From Enoplolaimus lenunculus (taxonomy: Eukaryota > Nematoda > Enoplea > Enoplida > Thoracostomopsidae): a DNA stretch of 64,000 bases. The notes beneath the pieces are model-generated. The model did not search any database. It saw only the letters and a list, made by a program, of their open reading frames with translations, and was not told the DNA's origin. The stretch covers positions 186,001 to 250,000 of the forward strand of contig JASANG010003708.1 of assembly GCA_030248215.1 (NCBI GenBank), written 5' to 3'. Within the stretch, counting starts at the first letter, position 1; every line of letters starts with the position of its first letter. The translations under genes and the position numbers were made by a program. Shown here one piece after another: positions 46,357-58,919 of this stretch.

Positions 46357-49300
46357 ATGCAGTCCTATAGAGGTTACGGATGTTGGTGGTATAACATGAC
46401 GTTATACCGGGTGTCACAGAAGTTTCTGCGTAATATCTGTCCCATGGATACAATAGCCGAGCATCTGAATGGTTTACGTACATGACTGTTATTGTTGTGT
46501 CTGGATTGTCTGTGTGTGTTTGTTGCGTGATAGTAGATAATGACCAATATCCGTTAATCATAACAAGAAACAAGTAATTTGTATACCTATCGCAGTAGTG
46601 TTTGTTTTGTGTAAACGACGTGAAATTAGATGCCACGAACAGCTGGTTTTATGCTGGATTAAGGATTATAGTTGATTTCAAGGCTAAATTAGGTATGGTA
46701 ATGAAATATATTAATATATACAATACAATGACTAGATACGGCAATCAATATAGCTAAATTTTTCAGATTTGTAGATAGGCATTCTTAGCGAAAACTTAGG
46801 GGAGGGCACATATATATCTTAGTTTATTTCCATATAGCTGATTCGGTCTGTAGTGCTGGATCAAATGGCGACAAAATCGTGTTGGTAATCTAGCGTTTCG
46901 CTATCTGGGGGACTTTTAGAAGGCCTTCAAAATAAAAATCGGTATTTGAGCAGATTTTCAGTTAAATCGGTATCTTTAGTTTACGATGTTACATTTTGTC
47001 GAAACAAATGAAAGTAGCTTGCTAGCGTATATTACAGTGGCGCGATGACTTTTCATTTCATTTATATGTATTCAGGGGTGACGCTATCAATAGCGCGTTT
47101 GTGTACGTATCCGTTAGTATATTTGCTTTTGCAGTGCGGAGTGCTGAATGCTTTGCAACGATACATACCAATTATTGCAGGCCAAAAATGTACCTAACTG
47201 TATTTGCTGTGTGTTGTTTTTGGTATTATTTTTTGCATACTTTGTCGTATGCGATGTCCGTTTTATTTGTGCATACATAGATAAAGCACTTGCATTTTAA
47301 AGGTATGCACTAAAATTGCAAAACAGCATGGTTCAGTGTTCCTAATCGTGTAAATTGTTGTGTTTTTTGCCAAACTTGATGGTGAAATAGATGAAAATTC
47401 GCTTGTCTTTTTTGGAAGTTTTTAAAAGGTCCAATAGTGGTTAATCGGTGATGACAATACTATTGAAATCTATTTAAATTTTATTGTCATTTTTTTAGTA
47501 AATTACGGAATCGGGTCCGCAATTCCGGTTGCACCCTGCCGGTAAATTAATATCCTTGTCGCATACTGCTTCTTAAATGATCACATGAATTACGTATTGT
47601 AATATTGAATTTATGCGTACATGCGTTTACGGCTTGCGCATAAGTACAGCATACACTTTTAGAGGTAAAGACAGCCATCTAGTAACCTTTTTGATCATCC
47701 TAGTCAATTGCGACACTGTCATGGTCAGGGTTGCGCGGATTTTTAGAATTGAACACGTGTCGAAAATTTCGAATTATTGTTTATTGTTGAAGTAATTTTT
47801 ATTAATTTTCATTAACTTCATGAAGTGGTTAAGATTGCTACAGCAAAAACGCGTTTGGTCGTTGATTTTCCTATATTTTTGTTCTTACAGCAGTATAACA
47901 TAGATGACATAAACTTTTTTATAAATTCTAAATTCGTATGTAAACAAACACAAAAAATAGTTGTGATAAGCGGAAGTCTGGATTTGGAATTTTTGTTGCG
48001 TCTTACACTGGTTACGCCGCTATGTGCCTCTTTACACCTTCTGATTGCTTGTAAATATGAGTGTAAATTTTAAATGAAAATATCTAAGCCGCCGGTTTGA
48101 AAAAATTCTATATTGCAGGCTGTTCTGCTCTCACTATACTTACTGGCTAAATTATAATTTATTATTTGTCTAATGTGTGCTGAAGCTGTGTGTTTATGTG
48201 ATATTGTTTGAACGAAACGTTAATAATTACATAAATGTATTTTTATCTACTTTTCCTGCTAATTACATATATATTATATATACAGTAATTTTAGATGTTC
48301 AGTATAGTAAGGTTGCTATATGAAATCAGATCAACATGTTTTCTTTTCTGTAAGTCAAGCGATACTGTCTTGAAGTAGTTTATTTGCTTAACGACACGGA
48401 TCGCAACATCAAGGCATACCAGAAAAGTCTAACTAGGAGTTAAATGCTAAAAGCCACATTCGCCTTGATGGACTGTGGAACCAGGTTTCCGGTAACACCA
48501 CCTAATCCTTACTATTATCAGCTGAAAAATCGTAACCAGTGGTCGGTTTCATAACGTAACATTTAACACCGTTTGGGTCAAAACGTTGTTTTATCGTGTG
48601 ATATATCGGTTTTGTCATCTGACACATTCATGCTCAAAAGTTCGTATGTGGACCCGTAGCTTGAGAGGGATAGGACAGCCTGGTTTAGATCCCCATCCCT
48701 AGAAAAATTTTGGCGTTGACTAGAAAAGTAATGTTTTAGCCCTGCTTGGTAACCTAGTTCTTTCAAGCACATACCCAAGTAATTGAAGGCGTAGGCTGTT
48801 AGGGCGTTATGTTCCCGCTATGTATGATTATTTCTCATAAACAAAATTTTGGTTTGTTGAATTTTTCCGGATACAATCTCGACCTCTGGCCAGTTATTGT
48901 AATATAACAATTATAAAGGGGTCACTACAGTATGGGTCAAAAATAAGTTTATTACCTGTGAAATTTTGCCCCCCCCCCCCATTTTGAGATCCTGGATCCG
49001 CCACTGTATATATTGTTTGCATGTAGTGAGTGTCGCGGTAACTGGTGATTCGTTTGTTTACTCATGATTTCTATCTACGTACACATATATATATGTATTG
49101 TGTTGTCACTGTGTTAACGTGCTGCGGCTGCTGACATCAATCTGCTACATTGGCAACTTACAACTAAACGGGCGACGATGTTGCATCTGATGCGTCAAGT
49201 ACTATGACATTGCATGCGTTGTGTTAAGAGCCATATTTTTTGGAAGAAAGCCGCGTCACATTGATATATATCTACCTGGTCATTCAATTAACACTAACAC

Positions 49301-50600
49301 TATTTTGGTTCATTGTGGGTAAGTGCAAGCACAACAGTAGCAACAACAACAACAATATTAACAACGCTTTACATCCAGTTTTGTTACAATCTCGGTCTGC
49401 CATTCAGCCTTTGCTGCTTATATATGTATTATTGTATATTTGGACACTGTTTGTGTTAAAAGTCAACCAAGACGATGCTTTTACGTAAATACGTATATTT
49501 TCTGACTTTTTTCTAAAGCTCATTAAACCTACCGCCTGTGCATCGCATGGGAAGAATCAGGATTTTAGATAGTCGGGTCACGTTGGAGTATATAATAGGT
49601 ACTCCGAAGAAGATTTCTTTGTTCTTATACTACATAACCAATCGGTACGCTTGCAGCGGTTTGGGCCGATTTATCGCGCTATTTATGTTTTCAAACAAGT
49701 AACCTAGAGTTACCAGTAGAACAAAGTATTATATAATTGAAAAGTGTGCTAACTTTTAAAAGTTTGGCTGGCTCAAAGTTATAGGATCGGTCACCAACTT
49801 GTGATTCTTAGGTGTTTCGTACATTTGATAGTACGGGCATAGGTTTGTTTGAGTTCGTTAGTACTGAATGTTATTCGCTACAGGTCAGCTGTGAAACTCC
49901 AGCTGGTAAAATCAGCTGTATTGAAATTTTGGTGTATGGAAACGTTTTAGGAACTGGTTTAATATGTAGGTAATTAAATACCTATGGAATCAGGGTGTAT
50001 AGCATCGTTGAGTGATATTGTGAGTATGGCTGTGTATGTTGCTTATTTTTTGTTTTGTTTTTGAGCTGTTGGCGATTGGTGGTGATACGGTGAATGTCAC
50101 ACTGACACAGAGTAAACTGAGTTTACGTACCGGAGCATTGTACTAACATTTGTTTCATTTCACAGCATTCATTTAAATTGTTGCGTTGTTTAAATGCGAG
50201 GAAGACGCGTTTTGTAGCGTAAACCAGGTGTGTAATCTTTATGGAACGGTGTTCACTGTGTGTGTTCTTTTACGTGCTTTAAAGGTTGTGTGTTTGCAAT
50301 ACAATATTTAATTAACTTAGTCGTAGCAAAATTATGCGCATTGCCGTTGATGGATCCAGCAATTTCTGATGGGGAAGCCGCGTGATATGTAATACTGGAA
50401 AAGCTTGTGATCGGAAAACCAAAGTAATTTCCGTACTAAACCTCAGAACAAAGTTTTTGTGTTTGAGCCCTGTTGGAGGGTTAAGGATCGAACGCCTTCT
50501 GTTGAATCAGCCAATGCGCTTCACTGAATCATTGAATAAAGAAATTAATTTTCTCAAAAACCACTCGGTAGTGTATTTAGCTAATATTAATTAATTCAAT
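46357..50600. other. CNOT2 3' flank; no confident gene
   Basis: The first AATAAA after the CNOT2 stop is at about 46931, so the 3' UTR may be near 580 nt. Beyond it the sequence is AT-rich with a hAT-like right end (AATTCCGGTTGCACCCTG) at 47521-47538, a TA-family end (GGGGTCACTACAG) at 48918-48930, a C-run and a hAT-like end (GGATCCGCCACTG) near 48970-49006, and TATATA tracts. A frame at 49240-49488 predicts two hydrophobic segments around an Asn-rich CAA-repeat but has no ATG at its start or family match. Confidence 0.4.
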
Positions 50601-50603
50601 TAA

Positions 50604-50807
50604 TGCGTCGTCCACTTTAATTTGCGCCCTGCTTGTGAAAATCGAAAACGCATTTTTCCTATTTGATTTTGAAAAAAGGCTACAAGCTGGAAATTGAATT
50701 CGAAAACCGTTTCAATCTCCTTCGTCTCTCGCTTTTTTTGAAAATCAAATAGTAAAAAGGCGTTTTCGATTTCCACACGCAGGGCGCAAATTAAAGTGGA
50801 CGACGCA
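50604..50807. mobile_element. 204-bp fold-back element with 3-bp duplication TAA
   Basis: TAA at 50601-50603 and 50808-50810. Ends TGCGTCGTCCACTTTAATTT and the exact inverse; the arms extend nearly to the middle (CGAAAACGC..TTTTTCCTATTTGATTTT with its inverse). Shares TGCGTC(G/A)TCCAC ends and AATTTGCGCCC with the large element at 61907-63218. Harbinger-like by 3-bp duplication (inferred). Confidence 0.85.
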
Positions 50808-50810
50808 TAA

Positions 50811-52538
50811 TTCACAGGTGTTTAGTATTTGATCTGCGGTAAATAGAACTTTGGCTGATGTTGAAGTTCGCTGATAGGTTACCGATTTATTCGTATTGAC
50901 ATCTGTTATTACTATAGAGTGTTGAGGTTTCTTACTTATGATTACTGTCTCAGGCAGCTAAAACTTTTTTCCGCCATTGCTTTCATTAATAACAAACCCT
51001 TGATGTACAAAATTTTGTGGTGAAACTTGAGCTGATACCTATTATAATGTATGGCTGCGTTTCGTCGTAATCTAGATATGTTGCATTTCTTCGAATAATC
51101 ATGTGTTGATTATATGCGCTTTATAATACTGTATAAAGGCGCAGATTGTATATAATAAAATGTGCACTTAAGCGTTGTACTTATATGACGAGTGTGTGTT
51201 TATAATATGCAGCATATTTTTTGCGGTTTATAATTTTTATTTCACGTCGCGGGATGCTACTTTTCATTTCTAAATCATATTTGTTTCTTTGAAATTTACC
51301 CGTTTGCCGGTTAAACTTCCAGTTGTGGCATCCATCGGCACTGAACATTAACTAAACAGTGTAGTAAAATTGTTGCATTTAACTTGGTATTTACGTGCAT
51401 ACGTAAATGTATGCACGGAGCGATAGGGGCGTGGAAATAAAGTTGTTTAGATGTTTAATTTTTTAAGAAATCACGGCAATTTGTTCTCAAATTGTACCGA
51501 ACCTTAAACCCAAGCGCGCCGGACGAAACAATTTTTGAAAGTTAAAATATCAACTGCCAGAACCCCCGGCAAAAAAGTCTGCCGAGGACGGATTTCTGTT
51601 TTTGCGTCAGGCAGACCGGATTATTGCAGGGTGTAATCAGATAGCCGTTTCCGTTAACAATCTGTATCCGTTTCCGTTAACAATCTGTATCCGTTTCCGT
51701 TATAGAAATACCGGAACTTTTTATGCTCAAAATTATGTTTTTAAATCATGTATATATCTCGCAACTTTTCAATACAGATATGCTGCAATTGTTTATAAAA
51801 TGAAATTTAAATTTGCTAAATTTACCCAAAATGAAGTTTTCGGTATATCCGCTATTTTTTCTTTAATATTTTAGAAAGCTCGATGAATATTCGCGTACCT
51901 CATTAATATCCAAGTATACCCTGGTAGTTTGTTAAACAGTTTGCTTGGTCTGTTATAGAGGAGGTTTACATAAGGAGTACAGTTGCAACGCTCAAGCTTA
52001 GTCTTAGGAATACGCTTAAATTGTCCTGAGCGTATATTGCCAAAATTTTCAATTTGTGTCGTACTCCGGTTTTTCCGAAATTTTTAGGACGATGGATTTC
52101 GTGAATTTTATTCCACTTCAAACAATAGTAGCAATATGTGCAAAGAACAGTTTCGAGATACATACGCGATTTATAATTAATTTTGAACGTAAAAATTACA
52201 AACTTCCGTTTATTTCTATAATGGAAACGGAAACGAACATCGATCTTTACCGAAAACGGAAATAGATAACGGTTACGCCCTGAAATGGTTACACTACTAT
52301 TAAAAACGATAAAATAGCGCTAAAAATGAATTTGTTGCTATAAATTTTTTTGTTGTCCGGTTCGGTATTTTCGGATCGCAATTCCTACGTTCTATAAAGA
52401 AATTCGCTATTCGATTATCGAGTCCAGTTTCCGACAAGAGGGAGACTTTTGCTGGGTTTTCGGGGAAAATTATTACATGTTAAAATTGAAGTCAAAATTA
52501 GTTTATAAACTATGGATACACAATTATTATAGCAAAAC
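50811..52538. other. Non-coding; composite second hAT-like family element 51627-52282
   Basis: CAGGGTGTAATCAGATAGCC at 51627 and AACGGTTACGCCCTG ending at 52282 are inverted ends, with CCGTTTCCGTTA motifs inside left and GGAAACGGAAACG inside right. About 51960-52040 carries CAACGCTCAAGCTTAG and TTAGGAATACGCTTA, a piece of the TTAGGC family, suggesting an insertion. The first 800 bp hold nothing recognisable. Confidence 0.55.
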
Positions 52539-53138
52539 ATGATTTTGCAAAATTTGTACTGGGAACGGCATTTAGGATCAGATACATTGTATCTCAAAGA
52601 ATCATGGAAATGGGCAAAGGCGAAGTATGTGGACGGTAAAGTACGGGACTTGCACTATAAACTAAGACAAAACCGTCTTTATATAAATAATAGATTATCA
52701 TATTTTACTACAACATCAAAGTATTGTTGTTACTGCCATATACAAGGGATAGATGTAGTTGAGGACATCCCACATGTTTTTATTTATTGTTCCCGTGCGT
52801 ATAATTTTGTATTTAAAATTAAACCAATTTTGCAACGGTTACTAGGTTGTCATCAGATTAATCTGTCCGATTTAATATTGGGAAAAAGTAATACATCTAC
52901 AGAAAATTATCAATGTTTTAATTTTTTAATTCAGTATATGCAGTTCGCTCTATGGAAATCGCGATGCTTATTAAATTTTCATAATACATTAGAGAACCCA
53001 ATGTCCATCTTTAGGAAAAATGTTTTTAGATCACTTTGTAGACTTAAAGTGCGACTGAAAGGGCCTGTTTTTGATCGTGTTTTCGGGATCATTACGGAAA
53101 ACTCGAATGCGTCGCCATGCTTTAAATTGGTAATATAG
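52539..53138 (+). mobile_element. 5'-truncated LINE, C-terminal part of the reverse-transcriptase ORF
   Basis: An open frame of 199 residues from ATG 52539. Its order matches the tail of non-LTR retrotransposon ORF2: KVRDLHYKLRQNRLYINNRL, then a zinc-finger-like C-x2-C (YCCYCHI) with downstream H-x5-C (HVFIYCS), then a helical domain (LSDLILGKS..FLIQYMQFALWKSR), as in the zf-RVT region. The polymerase and endonuclease parts are missing upstream, where a stop lies in frame at 52530. 5' truncation is usual for LINE copies. The frame has no internal stop over 600 bp, suggesting a recent copy or a retained fragment. Clade not assigned; no poly(A) tail seen. Confidence 0.65.
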
Positions 53139-54471
53139 GCGGAACGTTTGCCGGAAAAATTTTAAGCGAAATTGTTTTTAGAAGTTAATGCCGGATAAGA
53201 ATAAAACTAAGTAAATTAACTTTTGACCGCTATTTTACTAGCATAACAAGAGAATCTAAATCAGTGATTGGTTTTCAGTTAGACATTTTCTAATAATCAG
53301 GTTTTCACATTGTTGATTTCTAAGCGTGAATAATCGTTGTTAACTATATCTGTGTTGGTTGTATTGTTTTGTTATAATCTCCATATGAGCGGTGGAGAAG
53401 TGTTAAATTGACTAGTAAACTTTCTCTCTCTCTCACTTTTCGGTTGCAGTATTTTATAAATTGCGGTTGCACCCTGCGTACAAGGTATCGTATCTATTGT
53501 CATCTGGGATACAGATTTTGTCGGAATTGGAAGCCGCTTGTTTGATGCCACTGCGTGAAGACCAGAATGTAAACCGAAAATCTGTCTCCATCTCCGGCGG
53601 AAAATCTACCTCCGGCCGGTAGAATTTTTGTCGGAGGTTCCGGTAATTTTTGTAGTGAATTGATGTCCTCTATAGTGAGTTTACAACACTAGAGCAATTT
53701 TGAAGCAAATTGCCGAAATTTCTCAAAAAGGCAGCTTTGAAAGATTTTTTGAAAACATTTTGGAGATTATTGTTGAAATTAGTCTTTTTAATATGGCTAC
53801 AGCGTGTAACCTGGTATCAGTTTACGTTTCCGCTATAAATCAATATCCGTTTCCGTTATAGAAATAACGGAAGTTCTGTTTTTTCGTTAAAATTTTAGAA
53901 AAACTTTTGAATATTTGCACGCCTCAGTTGTGTTGGCAGAAAAAACATTTTTGAAACTTTTATACTCCAATATCCTTGTTCCCTGTCCGTTATTTTGATC
54001 GTTATTGGTTTCCGTTATTTTTACTATCCGTTTACACCTTGTTGATTAGTTTTTACCTTATTTTGTTTTGACTCCGGCAAAATTTATTGACTTCTGGTTT
54101 TTTAACCTCCAGTTGCACCTTGTACTAGACATCCGGTTCTTTTTGCAAAATTACAGTCGGCATTATTTTGTTGATCTTGCAAGTAGAACAGGAATGAAAC
54201 GGTTGGTCGATAGAAAGCTTGAGCACTTTTTTCAATTTGTTATAGTTAAGGTATGATAAATTCGTTCCAGTATCTGGCATATGTATAGATCAGGAATATG
54301 CTCATTCATACTCTTAGGCTTAGGCTTACGAATATGCTTATAGAACTGTTCCATCCTTGCTGTTTACATTGGCCCAGTATCTTTTAGGTTCCATACTAAG
54401 TTGTGTATGAATTTTAACTAAAAAATTGTCAATTTTCGTCTTTCTCTCATTCAGTGATTAACAGGGATTCT
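53139..54471. other. Repeat debris upstream of AASDHPPT
   Basis: Contains a hAT-like right end (GCGGTTGCACCCTG, ending near 53478), a run of CTCTCTCTCTC at 53424-53435, CCTCCGGCGG/CCGGTAATTTTTG debris at 53590-53660, TATCCGTTTCCGTTATAG debris at 53840-54030, and a TTAGGC-family piece at 54310-54375. A possible acceptor (TTTCTCTCATTCAG) at 54454 lies 18 bp before the AASDHPPT start and may join a non-coding 5' exon. Confidence 0.45.
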
Positions 54472-57400
54472 ATGACACTGCGCTCACAGTGTCGCTGTCT
54501 CCGATGGGCGTTTCGTTGTGGTTCATGGGAACCAACACAATCGGAGTGGCTGATTGCAGTTCAGTCGATTCAACTTGAAGAATTAAGTCGTTCCGCAAAA
54601 TTTGTGTTCAAAGAAGATGTTAAATGTGCAGTGGTAAGAATTTGTATTTTAATGCATATTTGTGAGTGAAGGAATTTTAATGGTTATGTAAAGTTTAATA
54701 ATGGCAAGAGCTCCGATTTCGATCAATACGAATTCAAATTCAATCGGCAAATTGCTGTTTAAATTTCCGCTTGTTTCATTTTTAACTGATTAAATTTGTA
54801 TTTTCAGGCTGGTCGACTGTTAATTAGAAAAGCAATTCGCACCTGCTTGAACATAGAGTGGAAAGATATCAAATTGCAACGCACGAGTAGAGGCAAGCCG
54901 TACTTGGATTTGTGCCATCAGGTTAGTTTATTTGTTCGTAGCTTTGTTTTTCTAAAATTCATAACAGTTTTATGAGTTGTCAGCATTAGGTAATTGTTCA
55001 ATTTTCATGCAAATGAGGGGTCTTTTCGGTTATCCCCCTCAACCGGAGTTTCCTAGAAATCATTTGAGTTTGAAAATTTTTCCATGTTTGAGCTTCTTAT
55101 GTCCTCTAATCATTTCACGCCCGATTTGAATTTTTGAAATATTTGATTTTTAACATATTAATGGCATTCAAATTTCTAGTTACTATTTCTAAGTTGTGTT
55201 TTAATTTGCTAAACGTGACTATTGCTACCGGTTTCATGGATTTGACGATAACAGCGGTCAGGATACATCCAATACCAACACTGTTAGTATAACTGATAAG
55301 AAAGATCTTGTCGATTGGCATTAAAATTTAACGGTTTTTTTCAAAAATTCAAATTTGGACGTGTTTAGTGAGTTAAAGAAACTCAAATATGTAAAAAAAA
55401 ATGTTCAAAATCAAACCATCTTTGCGTGTGTACCCTGGATGGAGGGGAATGAACCGAAAACACCCTAAATGAATAGATTTCTAAAAACTGTTGCATAACA
55501 CTACGGTGGTTGTGACAATTTCCATGGGCGACGTCATTATCCATAGTTTCATGCCACAATCTGTATATACAAAAGAAACGCTATGCTTTTACATCATGAA
55601 GAATGAAGCACAAACTGCCATAATTGTTTTTTTAGTCAAGTTCCGATGGATTAAAACCGTTTGCTTTCAACATATCGCATCACGGTGACTTTGTAGTGTT
55701 AGCATCGTCATGTTTCGGAGATATTGGCATTGATATTATGCAAGTCAAACAACCAACTGGAGGACGCAGCGTCACTGAATATGTGAAATTGATGAAGAGA
55801 CAATTTTCAAGTATGTTTACTTACCAGCGTACAGCTGAACGCTTGCCTTCGGCTCTGGCAAAAAATCGACCTCCAGCTCAAGTTTTTTTTACCTCTGGTT
55901 ATATATAGCCTGTACCTATACCATTTGCGTGTATTGTGGCATTTTTATATTTGGATTTGAGCTTTGCAAAGGGCCTCTATGACCGCAAATTAACAAAATG
56001 CAGTTTTTGGCGTCGGACTGGCCGTAATGTACCAACTGTAGGTACGGCACACCGATATAAGCATTTATTTTATATTAAACAATGACAGGAAATGCGGCCC
56101 ATGTATATATAGAACACGGCCGGAACGTTTTTCTGCGGGGCTGTAATAGAGTCAGCTTAAGCTTTAGACTCACTTTTTTGATTAGGCTTAGGAATAGGAT
56201 CATCCTTGCGCTTACGCTTTAGGCTTAGGCTTAGGCTTAGAAATATGCTTATACTAACTACTGTTTCGGCCATGTTCTGTACATTGGCCGGAAAGACTAT
56301 ATGCTGCAGCCGCCATTACAATCAGGAGACTGTCTCAGGTTAACCGAATAATAAGCTTTGAGGTTGGGTGGTGCCGCTTAGATATGTCCGGAAGTGCCCA
56401 TAATTATTCTGTCAGCAATTAGAAATATATACTCTGGATAAAATTGGCAGACAATACAAGCCTTAGCGTATACTGGCGGATCCAACGTACATCGTTCAGG
56501 TCTCGGTGTTGCAAACAGGGCTCAAAACCCACAGAATTGCCGTAAGATTTAGTACTAAAATTGCGTTTGGATTATCGATCTGATCGCTGTCATGGTTTTC
56601 ATTGTGTCTCGCACAGTAATTCTGTCAGAGATTGCTGAATCTGTCTCGGGTGCTGTTTAGCGTCGCAGGTATACAGGTAAAATTTTTTGCCACAATAAAT
56701 ATTTTTTTATTGTAGAGCATGAATGGCGCATGTTATCAAATTGTTCAAATGATAATGATCAATTGCACATGTTCTATCGATTGTGGACACTGAAAGAAAG
56801 TTATATCAAAGCAACGGGCGTTGGACTCCACGAGAAATTGCAAAATTTTGATTTTCACCTCGCAACTGGTCCGTTAGGTTTGCTGAAAACAATCACGCAA
56901 GGTATAATATTGTACCAGTCGTAATCAGACTACATGTATTGAGCGAAGCTCGAACACACTTAAGCAGTTAAGCTAATATGCAAATTACTAATTAGCTAAC
57001 TATTCATTCATCGGTTTTAGAGGTTTGTGAATAATTTATTCAGATTCCTCGCACTCAATAATCCTTCAGCAAGCCTAAAAATTAGGAAAATATTGCAAAG
57101 CCGTAATTTGGGCTTGTTAAATATGCTAATATGCAAATTAGCTATTAGCAAACTATTAAATTATCAGTTTTCGAAGGTTTGTAGACATTTATTCAGAGTT
57201 CTCGTATCCAATAACCCTTTGTTGCTGAAATTAGATTGCTTGTAATCCGAGTAATTAGTGAAACATCGTAAAAAATCCCAATTTAGGCTTAACCAATTAT
57301 GCAAAGTAGCCTGTAGCTAATAAACGACTCAAAATTTTAAAACCCCAATGCGAGGTTAACATTCCAGGATAACACGCTTTAAAACAAAAAATGTTTATCA

Positions 57401-58548
57401 AAATCGGTTCAGCGGTTCCTGAGGTCCTTTTCGGGCGGATGGACGGACAGACAGACGGACATCCACCTTTCGACCCCCGAGCACAAAGTATAAAATGCTT
57501 CGCTCAACTATATTATATATTATACATATATAACGTAGTATTTTCTTGAAGCTGATTTAAAATTCGTACAGTCGCACTGTATACTGAACATCGCTGTTAT
57601 CGATCAGTAGAGCTTCGTCAACCATAAATGCTTTCATTGGCGGGAAATGTCTATCCCTTTATCGGAAGTCTCGTGAAATTTTATAATCGTTTGCAACAAG
57701 ATTTAAAAACACCTCAAAAATGTCAAATTTCTATTGGGATGATTCTGTTTCTTTTTAGCATTAAGTATCACCAACTAAGACCACTCTGGTGATCCGATGC
57801 TGAAGGTCCTATGATATATTTTGCTGGAATAGAAATTCATGATAGCAACACAGTAAAAGTTTAACAAATTGGCATAGAATTTCGTTTACGCAGCGAAAAT
57901 GTGTTGCTTAATTTATCAACGAACGGTAATTTGTACGTCGTGGGTTCGAGCGCCACCGCGCCTGGAGCAAAATTGTCGTGAAGGGCTCTCTATGGTACAA
58001 CTATACTGATTATCGTAGAATTACTTCACAAATGTCAAGTTGAATAAAGTTGATGTGTGGTAGTTTCATGTCAAATTGTTTAATATTATTTATTTTTGCT
58101 TTTAATTATAGATGAATGTACGACAGGAACTACGTTGTTTTTACCTACGGAGAGTTCGATAACTGTCACAGCCGAAAACTCAAAGTTGACCGATTCTCAA
58201 GAATTACAAACGAGCTCAACAACTGGAGCAACAAAGACAACAACAACAACAACAACAGCAACCAGCAGCGCCACAAACGAATGGGTGTTTGAAGAATATC
58301 AATTGCCTGGCGATTATTGTGTAGCGGTCTGTAGACAAGTAGACGCCGATCCATGTTCAAATTGTGTATTTTGTACGGATGATGCGGGTAAATTAGCACC
58401 ACGTGATTCAACGCAGAAATTCACGTATTTAAATTTTGACCAGTTAACGGTCGACGCTCAACGATTGCATTGTCCCAGTTTAGCCGAATGGGATAAGTTT
58501 AGTGAAAAGTTGTCAAGATCTACACCTGATGGCCGCGGAGGTGATTGA
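54472..58548 (+). CDS. AASDHPPT: 4'-phosphopantetheinyl transferase, five exons
   Basis: Transfers the phosphopantetheine arm of CoA to a Ser of acyl- and peptidyl-carrier domains (in animals: cytosolic fatty acid synthase, mitochondrial ACP, 10-formyl-THF dehydrogenase). Exons: 54472-54633, 54808-54921, 55636-55810, 56716-56901, 58112-58548; GT-AG, frame preserved, 357 residues (human 309). RWAFRCGSWEPTQSEWLIAV near the start and LQRTSRGKPYL in exon 2 match the human order. FAFNISHHGDFVVLA and GIDIM (D125) then FYRLWTLKESYIKATGVGL (E178, K182) hold the Mg-binding acid residues and catalytic region of Sfp-type enzymes. Exon 5 adds a Thr-rich insert (about 226-250) and a tail ending LNFDQLTV..CPSLAEWDKF, like the human ILNFNDLM..FWDCF. 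Start: first in-frame ATG after an acceptor-like site, so a 5' UTR intron is possible. Introns 3 and 4 carry transposons. Converges on GGACT 372 bp downstream. Confidence 0.94.
56096..56289. mobile_element. GGCCCATG-type element in AASDHPPT intron 3
   Basis: Starts GGCCCATGTATATATAGAAC and ends CATGTTCTGTACATTGGCC. Flanks GGAAATGC (left) and GGAAAGAC (right) agree in 6 of 8 positions, consistent with a worn 8-bp duplication. Interior blocks of TTAGGCTTAGGCTTAG. 194 bp, same size class as the 179-bp copy at 60387-60565. Confidence 0.78.
56939..57507. mobile_element. TTGAGCGAAGC-ended element in AASDHPPT intron 4
   Basis: Starts TTGAGCGAAGCTCGAACAC and ends AAAATGCTTCGCTCAA. Interior repeats with TTAGCTAATATGCAAATTAG, then AAAATCGGTTCAGCGGTTCC and GACGGACAGACAGACGGAC. 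Same family as 38476-39268 but in inverse orientation and shorter (569 bp). Confidence 0.77.
57925..57975 (+). repeat. B-box-like tRNA fragment in AASDHPPT intron 4
   Basis: GTGGGTTCGAGCGCCACC followed by GCGCCTGGAGC looks like a tRNA T-arm with B box, but no matching D-arm or acceptor stem is apparent. Probably a SINE remnant. Confidence 0.25.
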
Positions 58549-58919
58549 AAGTACATTAGGAGCTGTTTGAATTTTTGAGTAGAATTGTGAAATTGTACAA
58601 TATAGTTGTACACTCGCATGGTTGTGTGAATTATTCCAGTGGGATTCGGTTTAAACGAGGAAAAAATATTGAGATATATGTTGTTGTAAAAGAAGAAACA
58701 GTAATCTTTTAATTAGCACAGAACAGTATAACAGTGCGCAACCGGTAAAAAAGCAGAGCTGGGGATCGTCGCTTTAAGACTATAGACTTAGTTATATACT
58801 TATTCTTACGCTGAGGCGTAGCCTTAGCAATCCCTCAAAGTTATATTGGCCAAGAATTGAATTCTCTACTACCACCCTTTTCAATTGTAAGAACTTTCTG
58901 CTACTGATTGGAATTTTAG

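Noticed and set aside
49240-49488. Two-segment membrane protein downstream of CNOT2
   Set aside because: The frame does not begin with ATG, contains an Asn run from a CAA repeat, and has no splice or family support.
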